This document shows, one piece after another, positions 49,268 to 61,665 of a stretch of 64,000 bases of DNA. The position numbers were made by a program, and so were the translations under genes. Numbering within the stretch: position 1 is the first letter of the stretch; each line of letters begins with the position of its first letter. Source of the DNA: Liolophura sinensis (taxonomy: Eukaryota; Mollusca; Polyplacophora; Chitonida; Chitonidae); the NCBI RefSeq assembly GCF_032854445.1, contig NC_088307.1, positions 6,150,017 through 6,214,016 on the forward strand, given 5' to 3'. The notes under the pieces are model-generated. The model was given only the letters and a program-made list of their open reading frames with translations, was not told the DNA's origin and did no database searches.

Positions 49268-50284
49268 AAGCCCAAGGATTACTTGCCAAGTTGGCTCTAA
49301 GGTATCCAATACTGACGCGCAACGAAAGGATGCTTCAGTGGTAACGGGAGTGACCAAACAGCCCATAGTCACGTAAAGCGTCAGTCTACCCTCTACACCT
49401 CTGTTCAAAGTATCAACGAATAGTCTGGCAACGTAGTCGTTAAAAGTTTAAAACAACACCAACAAAGTTCAAGGCAATAACGTCAGTTGATTCTGACTGA
49501 TCCGATCCGAGGATCACGAAGCTGACTTAGCCTTATGTCAGTCTTAAACTTATAATTTCGAAACAATTTGCTGCCTAAATGTGTGCGTCACCTTTATGGA
49601 TTTTTTACTTTAATACTAAGAGTTTATGGCAAAAGTGAATAGTAGACCTCTAAGGTCCGTCCACTGAGTTATTTTTGAATACATCTTTGATTTTCAAAAC
49701 ATAAAGATCAATGCTACGGAAGCCTATTGGCGCCACTGTAAATTTAAAATGTGTCCACCTAATTCGTTATAACAGCTTACTTTTCCGTTTTAACGAATTA
49801 CGAAATCGTTTTAACAAAACAGGAAATTGTCAGCAATGCACTCAATAACCTTAACATGCAGGAGGCGATCAAGGTCAGCGGCGGTGCATTGACGATGGAA
49901 AACTAGACATCGGTGGAGGTGAGCAACAGGCGGGGCAGATTCAATAACATGAAATCTGCCTTGCACACCTTTCAGTTTTTCATTCCAGTGAAGACCATAC
50001 TAGACCCCGGAGATGCATGGTTTGTGTGGGCAACCTTTAGCAGGGTGTCTGTGTTTTGTGCGATCTGTAATAGACCTAAAGGCAAAGAAAACACTAACGT
50101 GAAGTATATGTCAGATGGAAAGACCATTAAACACTGTCCACACAAATAATAGGAATTATTGTTTAAACCTTTTTTTAACCCAGTAAATGCATTTTAAACT
50201 TTGGATTCTATGATGACCCTTACTCACCATACTGAGACCAGTGATGCCTGTTAACACATACTGACTGCAGGATTTCGCCGTTCT

Positions 50285-50470
50285 GTGGACCACTTCGGTG
50301 GTTTAATGGTTGGTGTGTCCGCCTCGGAATCAAATCAGAGTTGGGTCATACCAGACTTGAAAGATGGCACTTGCTCTTTCTGAGAGGTTAGAGCATGGAA
50401 ACATGACTGGTTGGTCTGGTGTCAGTATAATGGAGTTGAGTGGAGGTGTACATAGGTACATACATTTCGT
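50285..50470 (+). mobile_element. SINE-4 copy, 5' part
   Basis: tRNA-like start CTTCGGTGGTTTAATGGTTG and GAGTTGGGTCATACC, then CTGAGAGGTTAGAGCATGGA and GGTGTCAGTATAATGGAG, the last two also found at 58606-58665. The 3' tail is lost. Confidence 0.65.
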
Positions 50471-50559
50471 CATTCTAAATACATACACATATAGACCTAT
50501 GGATGCATTCACCGAATGGACCGTGAAACGACTATTTCAAGCAAAAATATGAGTGTGAC

Positions 50560-51430
50560 GTCACTGTTTCCTTCTGGGTCACCACATAAATTTAGAATCT
50601 GATGTTTTTAAATCATTTTACTGGGTTGAAAAAATACACCTCGTACTATTTTTCCAGACCGTGCTTAATGGGCCTTTCATCTGATACAGACTTCATTTGA
50701 GTGTTTCCTTTGTCTTTAAGCCCATGCATCTTTCATTATATCAAAGCAAAGACTCTTTGGTTCCAAATAATTCAGTTGTACAGCATTGTGAGCCAATTTC
50801 AAGTGTGACTGTGAATTTTACAAGAGTATCAAGAGACCTGTCAACATTGTAAACATATAGGTCGATTTTTCTGAATCACTGTAGGTAAATAATCAAACTT
50901 CCGATGCGTTGTCTTACCAACGGTGTTGACAGTGGACTGTCCGTTGGGCATAATAGTAGTTACAGGCTGTTTGCTATTAAATGACTGGTTGTCGGTACTA
51001 AAAGCCACATATTCATCATCAGATCTAGATTCACATTTTTGTGGAACAGTTACTATTTATTTGGTAATTTCATGTTTTGGGGATTTCTTGCGTAGTTTCT
51101 TTCTACAAACTGAGGGAACATGCTCGTTTTTATGACGGTATTAACATTCTTTTCCTTCAGCTGGACATTTGTTGCCAGATGTGAGACGTGTGCAAGCACA
51201 GATTTGACACTTTTCACTTGAGTTGGATTGCACAAGTATACTTTTTTGACGGCCATGTTTCTGTGAGTGTGTACACTGGTTAGACTGATTTATGATTTGA
51301 TTTTTATGGAACACACGTTCTGTTCATTATTAACAGTATGTACAATTTGTGTTTGTCCGTTGCTGCTTTCAGTACCAGAGTTCTGACTGTTCTAGCGATG
51401 GTGCTAGGTCCCGGATAGCAGTTAATGTTA
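50560..51430. other. Intergenic, nothing recognised
   Basis: AT-rich DNA with no named repeat or coding motif. Confidence 0.4.
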
Positions 51431-51443
51431 TATCTAAATCACA

Positions 51444-51586
51444 GAGAGGTCTGCCAGCAACCTGCGGATGGTCGTGGGTTTCCCCCGGGCTGTGCCCGGT
51501 TTCCACCCACCATAATGCTGGCCGCCGTCGTATAAGTGAAATATTCTTGAGTACGGCGTAAAACACCAATCAAAAAAAAAAAAAAT
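51444..51586 (+). mobile_element. SINE-1 3' part, least diverged copy
   Basis: GTCTGCCAGCAACCTGCGGA, GGTCGTGGGTTTCCCCCGGG, CCGTCGTATAAGTGAAATAT, TCTTGAGTACGGCGTAAAAC, ACCAATCAAAAAAAAAAAA. Close to the consensus inferred from all copies; A-tailed. Confidence 0.9.
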
Positions 51587-52406
51587 CACAGAGAATTCTG
51601 CGACGAAGTCTAGTTGAAGTAGAGCCTTGAATATCTTGATATTTGATTTCGCATAATGTATCGGCAAACTCACAATGCGCAGCAAATTGTCGCAAGCATC
51701 GAAATCTCGCCTTGATCCTGCCAGGCATTTTGGAATTCGCAGACCACATTTATCTTCGGATTGAAGTACTCGTTGAGTTTGCAACAACTCTATCGATGTC
51801 GTAGCCTATTTCCGCGAGTGTGTCGTGGATGTCTTCGCCAGCAAAATGTAAGAGCACCTCTCTCTCTCACGTTTTTTTGTCCTTAATGTCCATGGCAATC
51901 ATAAGGTTTTGGAACCGTCTGGTTTTGGTTGGATCATCAATATGTCATAAGATTAACAACCGATTTATCGGAACAATAAATAAAAAGTTATTAAAACCAA
52001 TATCCTGTCAGTTCCAACTGTGAATGTCACAACACATAAAACAGTTAGGATTATACATGTCCCTCAGGGCCACAAGGTAAACTATACATACAAAGGACAT
52101 AATGAAGCAACCCCCCCCCCCCCATCTCCCCGCCGGTTTTCACTGTGGCGATTTTGTGCACATGCGATTAGTGTTCTTCTGTGTCAAAACAGTGTAAAAT
52201 GTGATTGATTATAAATCGTATGATCGTGTTGCCTAATGAAAAACGACAAAATGATTGGAATCCACATGTCTGAATGCTAACACACATGCATTTCTATCAT
52301 CAGTGGTTTTGATGTGAAACAATGACTTTACAAGAATGATTCTGGAGTGAGCAGTGTTGAAACACATTACTCAATAAAAACGTCATTTGGTATCTCTTAA
52401 AGCGCT

Positions 52407-52625
52407 TTACGGCAATATCGGGTGTATCCGCCGTAAGTCTGGATGACAGCCTGAACTCTGGCTGCTCCTCATACGATCTGTCAGCCTCCTGATGCTCTGA
52501 AGGGAAAGTCGCTTCCATTCCTCGTGCAAGTCAACTCCCATTTGGGTCAGATCATGTGGATCCCTTGCTTGCACACGACGACTATCTGGTTCAATTGCAC
52601 GTATAACCTGTACAATACGCGCCAT
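52407..52625 (-). mobile_element. Tc1/mariner transposase C-terminal relic
   Basis: - strand reads LTQMGVDLHEEWKRLSLQSI then RRLTDRM, and in a shifted frame RVQAVIQTYGGYTRYCRKAL: the 'eeW..ip...i..li.Sm..R..avi.a.GG.T.Y' end of Tc1 transposases. A frameshift separates the two parts; no catalytic domain or terminal repeats are seen. Confidence 0.75.
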
Positions 52626-52671
52626 GTGTGTATGTCGGTTTAAAGACCTTCCATTTGAATGTCATAGCTAT

Positions 52672-52790
52672 GGTCTATGGTCGTGGGTTTCCCTCTGGCC
52701 CTGCCTCCCACCATAATCCTGACCACCGTCGTATAAGTGAAATGTTTGGCGTAAAACATCAATCAAATAATAAATAAATATACCTATGGT
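52672..52790 (+). mobile_element. SINE-1 3' part
   Basis: GGTCGTGGGTTTCCCTCTGG, CTCCCACCATAATCCTGACC, CGTCGTATAAGTGAAATG, GGCGTAAAACATCAATCAAA. Small internal deletions. Confidence 0.85.
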
Positions 52791-52799
52791 CTATTTATC

Positions 52800-54550
52800 A
52801 TTTTAAGCACATGCGTTACGATATATAGCACGATAAACTGACGCTAACACAATGTATTTTGCTTTGTATTTGTATTTGTATTTTTGGGTTGCCACATTCT
52901 GACTACGTATTTTGCGAATTGGTGTGTTCTTTTATTTCCATGGACATATGATCGACTATATTACCTGTCTGTAAATGAGTACATTATGATGTATATATAT
53001 ATATATATATTCTCCAACCAACGAGATGGCTGGTTCGAACCCAGTTCATGCTTGTTTGCCTGAGGCCTTACTGAGGAGTTTTGGGGGTTTCTGGCCAAAT
53101 GTGGTGGTTTTCTCTGGACAGTCCGGCTTCCTTCACTCTTTAACCTAATTACGTGAAAAGGAATAGAGTTTTACTACCGAGCGCGGCTGTCCACGAAGTA
53201 AGCTGCAGGTAAGTGGCAAGTTCAACAAGCACTAACTGTGGAGGTAGAATCCATTGTACCTCCATGCACTAACTCGACGACATCTTAGTTCTTAGTGAGA
53301 CTATTTCCTTTCTTCATTGTACTCCCCCGTTCAAACTAGACTTCCTTGTCAACCTGTCGAGCTCGCTCTTTTGTACGCGTCTTTTTGGCGAACCGTAAGT
53401 CCTTCCTTTACGCGTGTCATGAGCCATTTTTCACATTTTAGCCAAACTCAGCTGCCAGTGCAGTTTTCCAATTCAAAGTATAACAGCAGCAGTTTCTGCT
53501 CATATTTAATTCACTGGTAGACATTTTTTTAAGACTTGATACATTGAAGACTTGGCTTAGCGTTAAATCTGGTATTAAGTCTTAAACCAGTTTTGAACAA
53601 CCGTAGTGGTGGTCCGAATAAAGCACCGCTCTGTCTATTTACAGGTAATAAATTATTACATAACAATATTTCGGAATGTACTTTGAAGACTTTTAAGTCA
53701 GTTTAGAGATCGAGTCGTCTGCTTGCTTCGCGCGGTTTAATTGCTAAAAGCCTAAATGAAGAATGAACCGACTAAGCTGTTGTTTAGTTAAATTAAACGT
53801 CAATTACATTAAACGTTGACGTCTATTTTCAACAATTTCTGATATTTACCTGCTTTAACGTTTAATCGTTGAATTAAAAAACCGGACGGCCTAAAAGATT
53901 TTCTATACCTAACGGCCTAATGATGGCCTATTAATTTAGGGTATAAGGGCGGGGCTAATCGATATAAAACCGCTTCCTGATTATGTAGATTGACTTAGCC
54001 TATCTATACATACCTTGTATGTTAAAATTGGACCATTATTTGGCGAGAAATCGCCCAATTTCGTAGTCGAAGTACAGAGACTGTTGGTGGAGAAATATTC
54101 GGATATGCCATATTCATGGCTGCTCAATCACAGTCAGAGTCGATCAAGTTTTTCTCAATGGTGTGACACGGGGAGCGGCCTCAATAACCACTCCACCTAC
54201 CTGTTTAAATCCACGTCGTAAGATCTCCCCTTCCATTCGCCACACAATTTTTTTTAATGAATAATCCAATAAAGTATCGTTTTACGCGTAAAATGCCTAC
54301 AGGCCATGACCTGCCGTCGTGTTTTCAAGCGGACTTTTGTACATTTTCTTTTCTAACAGTGATAATCTGTCTCGTGCATTATTTTTGCAGCATTGTGGAA
54401 TTGGGTTATTTATAATATAATAAGTTTGCAGTGTCAACTATGAATCATAGGGTCCTGGAGTTCGACTGTTGTTGACAGTCTACACTACTGCGTTTGCGAA
54501 CAACTAGATCGCCTTAATGTCCTGATATCCACTTAAAAATATCCACCTAA
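52800..54550. other. Intergenic, no supported gene
   Basis: A short (TA)n at 52992-53009; the text near 53025-53110 resembles a tRNA-SINE body fragment. Open frames at 53317-53520 and 54015-54221 have no recognised motif. Confidence 0.35.
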
Positions 54551-54554
54551 TTAA

Positions 54555-55225
54555 TAATGGCACTTAATGCGGTCTATTCTTCCCGATGCTAACACCACGG
54601 TGCACTTCTGTGAATAGCAGTCTGAATAGCAGTCTGGTCCATACCACCATTAATTCGGCACCCACAGACATCATATTAGATACATTAATGGCACTTAATG
54701 CGGTCTATTCTTCCCGATGCTAACACCACGGTGCACTTCTGTGAATAGCAGTCTGAATAGCAGCCTGGTCCATACCACCATTAATACGGCACCTACAGAC
54801 ATCATATTAGAGACATTAATGGCACTTAATGCGGTCTATACTTCCCGATGCTAACACCACGGTGCACTTCTGTGAATAGCAGTCTGAATAGCAGTCTGGT
54901 CCATACCACTATTAATACGGCACCTACAGACATCATATTAGATACATTAATGGCACTTAATGCGCATTTCACGTGATGACAATACTTTCTCATTTGAACA
55001 CCAGGAGGCACTTCTGTGAACAGCAGTCTGAACAGTTTTCTGGCCCATATCTCCATCAATACTGCACATACAGACATAATATTTAATACATTAATAGCAC
55101 TTAATGCGGACTACCAATACTTCCCGATTCTAACTCCAAAGTGAACTGCAGTCTGAATAGCAGTCTGGTCCATACTTTGTTTAATACTGCACTCACAGGT
55201 ATATTTCATACATTAATAGTACTGA
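54555..55225. repeat. About 131-bp tandem satellite, 5 units
   Basis: Unit starts ATTAATGGCACTTAATGCGG, then TCTATTCTTCCCGATGCTAA, CACCACGGTGCACTTCTGTG, AATAGCAGTCTGAATAGCAG and ends CAGACATCATATTAGATACA. Units begin near 54556, 54685, 54816, 54946 and 55089; the first three are near identical, the last two diverged. Confidence 0.93.
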
Positions 55226-55744
55226 ATGTGGTCTATCACGAAACCGTTTAGTCACGTTGAACAATTTAGTTATATAACCATCAACGTTGTCATCGCCACG
55301 ATATGGTTGAAATGTTGCCGATGTGGCGCTGAACACCAGTCATTCATTCTTTCAACGTAGCCATTGTGAGGAAGGGGGCATTTAATAATTTTTTTTCTTC
55401 TTGTGTAAGGTTGGACCAAGAGAAGTTTTGTCACTAACCGAGGGAGAGTTTAGGTTGCTAGGCATATTATCCATAGGACAGCGTGCAAATTAACGCACAA
55501 GGTGTAAAAGAATAGTTGAAGGTAGGTGGTTGAAGTTGAAATCGATTCACATATTCATTCATTACGCCTTCATTATTGTTCAATCCTCATCCGACTCGCC
55601 CTGCCACAAAAAAACACAAGTAATATGTATACAGAGTTCAGGTGAACGCAACATAGGCCTACGCCTCAACAAATGCATTTGTTTGAAATGTATAAAAGAA
55701 TACCAGAACCATTGTGGTGAGTGCAAACCCTGAGGGGAAATCTT

Positions 55745-56215
55745 CATGTGCGTTGATGATGAGTATGTGGTTACCATGACAACCGCGCAAGTGGACAAAT
55801 GTGTCCTTAAAAATGAAAACTTTATGCGAAAAAACAGTTGGCGTTGTAGCCATGACACGAAATCATTTCTATTTATATTGTATATAAAAGAAAAATGGCT
55901 CTCTGGTTACCATGACAACCGCGAAAATGTACAAATGTGAGTCGTTACACATCGTCATTCGTGTATCTAGGTATCCACTAAAAATTTAAACTCTGCGTGG
56001 AAAACAGTTGGTGTTGTAGTCCGGACACGACATCACATCTGTTTAGATAGTATATATAAGGAAAATGACTCTCTGGTTACCATGACAACCGCGCAAATGA
56101 ACAAATGTGAGTCGCGACGCATTGTCACCTGCGTATCTAAATGTATCCACCAAAAAGTAAAAGTCTCGGTGGAAACAAGTGGTGATATAGCCCGGACACG
56201 AATATGGACGGAAAG
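55745..56215. repeat. Tandem repeat of about 140-170 bp, 3 units, each with an X-box-like palindrome
   Basis: Each unit starts at TGGTTACCATGACAACCGCG, then ACAAATGTGAGTC, AACAGTTGGTGTTGTAG, GACACGA and TATATAAGGAAAATG. GTTACCATGACAAC lies at 55770, 55906 and 56076. Confidence 0.88.
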
Positions 56216-56404
56216 AGGGGCAAAATCACTTTAACATAATCTGCTCTGCCTAATGGCGGAGGCGTACAAAAATTGTTAAGTATAGGATGTTAAACCCCAA
56301 ATATACATACATACATTCCTCGTGCATAATTCGAAGCTTCCATTCGTTTACAAACTGATTTATTGATCAGTGCACTGAACATTTCTCCCATACGTTTATT
56401 TGCC

Positions 56405-56645
56405 GTCTTCGGTAGGGTAGCGGTTAGAGCGTCTGATTCGTAACAGGTAGATATAGGGTTCAGTTCCGAATCGATTTATACCTAAAACTTAAATCAGCAT
56501 GAGATGAATAGTCCAAGTACTAGTTGGCCCAGTGTACGCATCGGTGGGGCGTCGTGTCTAATGTCTGGCATAGCGTACAAGTAAGGTAGCACAATAAAAA
56601 TGTCGACATTAGGGCCGACCAGCTGCAAGGAGACAAACAAACAGA
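56405..56645 (+). mobile_element. SINE-3, tRNA-derived
   Basis: Head with A box (GGTAGCGGTTAGAGCGTCTG with GATTCG) and B box GGGTTCAGTTCCGAATC, body CCAGTGTACGCATCGGTGGG, then CATTAGGGCCGACCAGCTGC and an ACAAACAAACAG tail. Body and tail differ from SINE-1 and -2. Confidence 0.75.
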
Positions 56646-56649
56646 CGTA

Positions 56650-57589
56650 CGTTTATTTCCCTTTTCATACATTCATTCATTCATTCATTTGTGCATATCT
56701 CAATTAAATGAAATCCATATTCGCGAAACACTAACATTGTTCAAATTTACAGTTTGCTATAATTACAAATCTTACCGCAGATTATTCTGAGCTTATTCCT
56801 CGGTTTCATTTTTATTTCAGAAAGTTGCTTGATTTCTCGGACTATTAGGAAAGTGGTACACAGTCTCCATCGTGGAATGATTATCAGTAATATTTATGTA
56901 TTTATTTGATTGGTGTTTATGGCCACATAAGACCACATTTAGGAATAAATTTTCGCACTCTTTCATCTGAACTTTATGTTATTTTTATGTTTTCTCCACC
57001 TTTAATGAATCAGCTTGGTGAAGTTGGCACACGATTCCAACGCAACATTCAGTCAGTGATAAATATAATTAATATTGTCCATTGCAAAGGATGTGGCTGA
57101 ATCTGTGGAACGGTACAGGAATCTTTCTACACGGTGTAGGCATCAGGTAAAGGCCTTGAGGCTTTGTGCCGTAATACAAAATTTAAATAATAATAATTTT
57201 TATTTATCTCTACCATTAAGGCTATGCATATTTTGTGAACAGACCTGGATATGAATAATTTATATGATCGATATAGAACAATTGGCATGATGCCTCATAT
57301 CATAAAACTTGCATACAAGTTTTAAATGTCTGTTGTTTACCAAATACCCTTATATTTTCAAAATCTGCATTACATTTAGGCGTACATGAACTCCTGAACG
57401 GGATAAAACAAGCCCTCTGGGATTTCTGTTCCTGCCAGGGAAGGGCACATCACAAGAGCTTATATACTTGCTGTAGCAGTCTTTTCCTTGTTTCTGTATA
57501 CATCTGATGCCAAATGGTTTCTACTGCAAAGTGTCCTGCTGCATATCTGGAGAAATAAAAATGAAATGAAATAAACTGGACAGGTTTGC

Positions 57590-57590
<1 letters not shown>
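56650..57590. other. Intergenic, nothing firm
   Basis: A SINE-1 tail scrap (ATTTATTTGATTGGTGTTTA) lies at 56896-56915. No gene recognised. Confidence 0.4.

Positions 57591-57593
<3 letters not shown>

Positions 57594-57623
<30 letters not shown>
57594..57623. repeat. (GT)n microsatellite
   Basis: About 15 GT dinucleotides. Confidence 0.95.
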
Positions 57624-57625
<2 letters not shown>

Positions 57626-57974
57626 CGTCAAACTTGTGCCATGTAAAACTGACCGGCTTCATATGAATGAAAAATTCTTGAGTATGACGTCAAACAGCTA
57701 TCAGATAAATCTGCTGTAACCGTGTCAGCATATCCAGCTCTAGTGATGTTTGGGAGGGTGCAGTTTCACTGAAATACCAAAAATGATAGCCAATGGCATA
57801 TCTTATATGTAACGAAATTATTTGTAGGACGCACGGGCAAATACCAGCGCTAATAAAAGACCAATCACATCAAAGCGAAACACTCCACGTGTTTACTTGG
57901 TGTAGAAGCACGTGCAAATTGCCCAGTCAGAAACCTACATTCCGGTCATAGCGAGCGGGGTCCCAAGTCATAAA

Positions 57975-58242
57975 CATTACCAGAGAATCATCCCTTACTG
58001 ACTTTGAGGAGAAGGTCAAAGATATATGTTTCCAGGACGAATGCAAGAAGACAAGAGACCTTAGAAAAAGCGATACGGATTACTTTCTGGTCAACTTTGC
58101 TGGGCAGAAACTGCCAGAGTTCATTAATGGGCAACGTTTCTTGTTTGAGACATACTGCACAGCTATTGCTAGAAGCTACATGTACTCAGTCAGGACCTAT
58201 CTTTACACTAGGGAGAAAGACTCTACGGTATTTTTTATTTAG
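57975..58242 (+). other. Possible coding segment of about 88 codons, unrecognised
   Basis: A frame without a start codon runs TRESSLTDFEEKVKDICFQD and FAGQKLPEFINGQRFLFETY then SYMYSVRTYLYTREKDS to a TAG. Residue composition looks protein-like and not repeat-derived. It could be an exon (a weak acceptor ATTACCAG lies at its left edge) or a relic of a mobile-element ORF. A stretch this long can also be open by chance. Confidence 0.25.
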
Positions 58243-58303
58243 ACTTTACGGGATATATCTTAAGGAGAAAGATAAAAAAAAATCGTGAAATTGCTGTGCC
58301 TTT

Positions 58304-58344
58304 GTTATGCATATATATATATAGCCTCGAAAACCTCCGATTCA

Positions 58345-58408
<64 letters not shown>

Positions 58409-58449
58409 TGAATCGGAGGTTTTCGAGGCTATATATATATATGCATAAC
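58304..58449. repeat. 146-bp near-perfect palindrome with (TA)n centre
   Basis: Left arm GTTATGCATATATATATATA, GCCTCGAAAACCTCCGATTC, AGT; centre of about 60 bases of TA; right arm is the reverse complement, ending ATGCATAAC. The 23-base core occurs at 58324-58346 (+) and 58407-58429 (-), and again at 58483-58505 (+). Confidence 0.95.
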
Positions 58450-58503
58450 ATATGCATATATATATATGCATATATATATATAGCCTCGAAAACCTCCGAT
58501 TCA

Positions 58504-58504
<1 letters not shown>

Positions 58505-58597
<93 letters not shown>
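58505..58597. repeat. (TA)n microsatellite
   Basis: TA tract with one TTTA interruption, following the third copy of the palindrome core. Confidence 0.95.
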
Positions 58598-58605
58598 GTA
58601 CGTTC

Positions 58606-58835
58606 AACACTGAGAGGTTAGAGCAAGGAAACATGACCGGTTGCCCAGGTGTCAGTATAATGTGACTGGGTGGGGTGTCATTTGTGTTGTCTTTAGTATG
58701 GTACCTCAGTGGCGGGAGCACTTTGGCGGCATGCTCTGCCACAAGAAGACACGGTATATGTACACACACCTCAAATGGCTCCTCGTCGTCATATGACTGA
58801 AAAATTATTAAGTACGACGTTAAACCCCATGTATA
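58606..58835 (+). mobile_element. SINE-4 copy with the SINE-2-type 3' end
   Basis: CTGAGAGGTTAGAGCAAGGA, GGTGTCAGTATAATG, a private body, then TCGTCGTCATATGACTGAAA, AATTATTAAGTACGACGTTA and AACCCC, which is the SINE-2 3' end. The tRNA-like head is replaced by the (TA)n tract. Confidence 0.8.
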
Positions 58836-59019
58836 CATACATATGCATTCGTAAACTTCTGCGAGGAAGAAATAACCCTCTGTTTTTCCTGGGCATCTTC
58901 TCACTTCCAAGTAACACGAATTTATTCATTTATTTATTTGACGTTTTACCTGGGTGCAACCTTGCCAGCCATCAGTTACATCAGCTACATATCTGGTCTA
59001 ATTGCAGGTTGTTTATGAT

Positions 59020-59500
59020 TTGATTCAGTGATTTGGGTGGCTAACTTTTCCTTGTATACGCTGACATATACAATACAAAAAAGTGTAATTCAGTATGAAA
59101 ATATTACTGAGTCTTCCCCCAGAGGATTTTGGGTGTGGCTTACCGGTACAGGTGTTATGCTTATTTATTCAGAGCACTAGGTATGGTGCTACCACTAAAA
59201 TATGAAGGACAAAAAGGTGCCCAGCGTTAGCTGGCTGTACTAGGCTGTACGGGACAAGTGGCATATTTCAGCACGCCAGTCAAAAATAAAGATCTGTGAT
59301 TGATCTATCTACTGACAAATTTTCAGCTTCGTAGCTATTGCCGTGTCCGGTCACGTGACATTTGAAAAATGACACTGAAATGAGCTATAACTGCAATTTA
59401 AGGAAAAACTATACATCGTAGAGAGATAAAACCACCGTTGTATTCGTTAGGTCAAACAACATCTAATAGCTATCTTGTTTTTTCAAAAATCAACTCTTAC
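59020..59500. other. Intergenic, nothing recognised
   Basis: No repeat or coding motif identified. Confidence 0.4.
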
Positions 59501-59507
59501 TTAGTTT

Positions 59508-59650
59508 ATTTGTCTATTTATTTGACTGGAGTTTTACGCCGTAGTCATGAATATTTCATTAATATAACGGCGACCAGCAGTAGGAAACCGTGCATGCAGA
59601 TCGGGGGGTGGGGGGAGGGGGGGGGGGCACGAACATCTGCAGGTTGTTTT
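59508..59650 (-). mobile_element. SINE-1 copy, decayed
   Basis: + strand TATTTATTTGACTGGAGTTT, TACGCCGTAGTCATGAATAT, AGTAGGAAACCG and CGAACATCTGCAGGTTG; the core is partly replaced by a G-rich run. Confidence 0.75.
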
Positions 59651-59659
59651 CTGTAATAA

Positions 59660-60400
59660 TTGGTTAATTTAACTGAGTGTTGTCAAACTTACCTCCCAGG
59701 CTTACATCGTTACATTATTTCGTTTGTTTAGACTGGGCACATAAAGCTTTTGGCTTTTGAGTCCATCTCAAATTGTTTTCTTGTCGGCACCTGTTGACCA
59801 ACCTAGTAAATAGTCTGGTCATCATGTTGATGCATTACAGTGAAAGTTACGTTTTAAAACAATTTGACTTTATCCATGGGGTGATATGAAATACGCCGTG
59901 ATTCATGTTGCCCTGGGGGTGGGGGGTGGGGTGGGGTGGGGTATCATTGTGCTCCATCCTATATGTTGCAAAATGGATCATTCCCTGCATTTTCATTATC
60001 TGAGTTCGTGAAAATATTTAAGTGTAAAACAAATCTTAATGGCATTGTAAGTAACATCTTAAAAAAGGAAAAATTAATTCGGAGTTACACTGCTTAAAAT
60101 AAAATAAAAGAGTCAACTTAAACTAGATTTGAACTCCCCGCGACCTCGGAAAAGGAGGCTCCTACAAAGCGTTTTTTTTAAACTCATCTTCACATGTAAA
60201 TTGTGTTTGTGTGCAAACATTTCCAGGATTTAACCAAGCTCACGCAATTCTTCAAAATATTACCGTGTGGAATAACAGACTCTCTATAACCTTAAAAGAA
60301 ACAGTTAAAACAAAATTCTGTCGGAAGCTGAAAGACGTCCATGTTGGTGAATAGCAATGACTTTATCGTCTTAATTGAGAAAGTTAAGGATATGGGTTTT
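59660..60400. other. Intergenic, upstream of the secreted-peptide candidate
   Basis: A GGGGTGGGG-type G-rich stretch at 59913-59941. No clear promoter for the next gene; CTATAACC at 60285 is a weak TATA-like site. Confidence 0.35.
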
Positions 60401-60422
60401 ACTTTGAATTCTCAGGTTGAAA

Positions 60423-60492
60423 ATGGTTTTCCAAGGCTTACGCCTTCTATGGGCAGTTTTGTGCCTGATGGTGGTACTACCCGGTGGCCAAG
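60423..60492 (+). CDS. Signal-peptide exon of the candidate secreted peptide
   Basis: 23 codons plus one base: short n-region with Arg, hydrophobic core LLWAVLCLMVVL, and small/polar c-region PGGQ. A phase-1 donor after a signal-peptide exon is the commonest arrangement in animal secreted proteins. Confidence 0.5.
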
Positions 60493-61579
60493 GTGAGCAT
60501 TTACCTAAGCCATATTGGTACTTGCACTAACTTTGTCGTGAATGTCACAAATTTGGCTGGAAAGCTATTCCTTGCGAGTAAGGCAAATTGGTGTCAAATA
60601 TTGTGTGATAAAGAGTGGTGAAGACACTGTCTTAACTAAGAGCTTAAATCTGAAGAGCAGAATTTTGATAATGCGCAGCTGAATAGGCGTTAGAGCTGGT
60701 AACTGACCCAATCAGTCAACCACTCACTCAATCATTCAACTCTACAGATCAATGTGAGACGGGTGAGGGAGAAGTGTTGACCACATGTGAGGCATTTACA
60801 ATTGCTAGTGAAGTACTTTGCCTCCGGGAGGAGTCTGAAATTCCGGGGACCATTATAAGTATTGAGCCAGTTAACGATCCGTCAACACCATGTTTTTACC
60901 ATCTTGCATCTAACTAAATCGTCGTTACTTCTGAAGTCATTGTCACATGCCGTGCAAAAGTGTAAAGCTGCTTGGCAGGTAATAACTTTTTCCATTACAT
61001 CATCTTCATCTTTCGGGATACATACATTTGTGCTTTGCCTAAACATGCATGTTGTGGTTTCCCCTTTTGCTGGTATTTATTACCCAGTACCCATGAAACC
61101 TCCCAATTTAAAGCTACAGCGGAACCGTCAAAAGCTTTACTATAGAGGCGGTGACCTTACTGGTCGACCGGCACTTCAGACATTATGTTCAAATAATTAA
61201 ATGCGAAAGTCCGGTTTTGGTTTATTGTAAGATTGCGTTTCTCTCACGCAAGGTTAAATTTATAACCTGTTATTTACCAAATTTCCATTTGCGTCTATTC
61301 TAGGTCAAGGGGCTGGTGACACCGAAGGTGAATATGGTGGCGGTGATAGTAATGATAGTATAGCGATGATGGTTGTGATGGTGGTTATAGTATCTCTTTG
61401 GTGGAGGCCATAGCGATGGTGGCGATACCAGCTATATTGGTGAAAGCAGTGATAGTAGCGACAATAGCGATACTGGCAATAAGTGGTGACCGTATACAGT
61501 AGCGATATTATTAATAGTACTGACAGTAGCGGCAATCCAGTGCGCAGCGACAATAGAGATATGGGGAGATTGTAACTAC

Positions 61580-61665
<86 letters not shown>

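Noticed and set aside
52100-52126. Poly-C run as a functional element
   Set aside because: Homopolymer of uncertain length with no associated gene.
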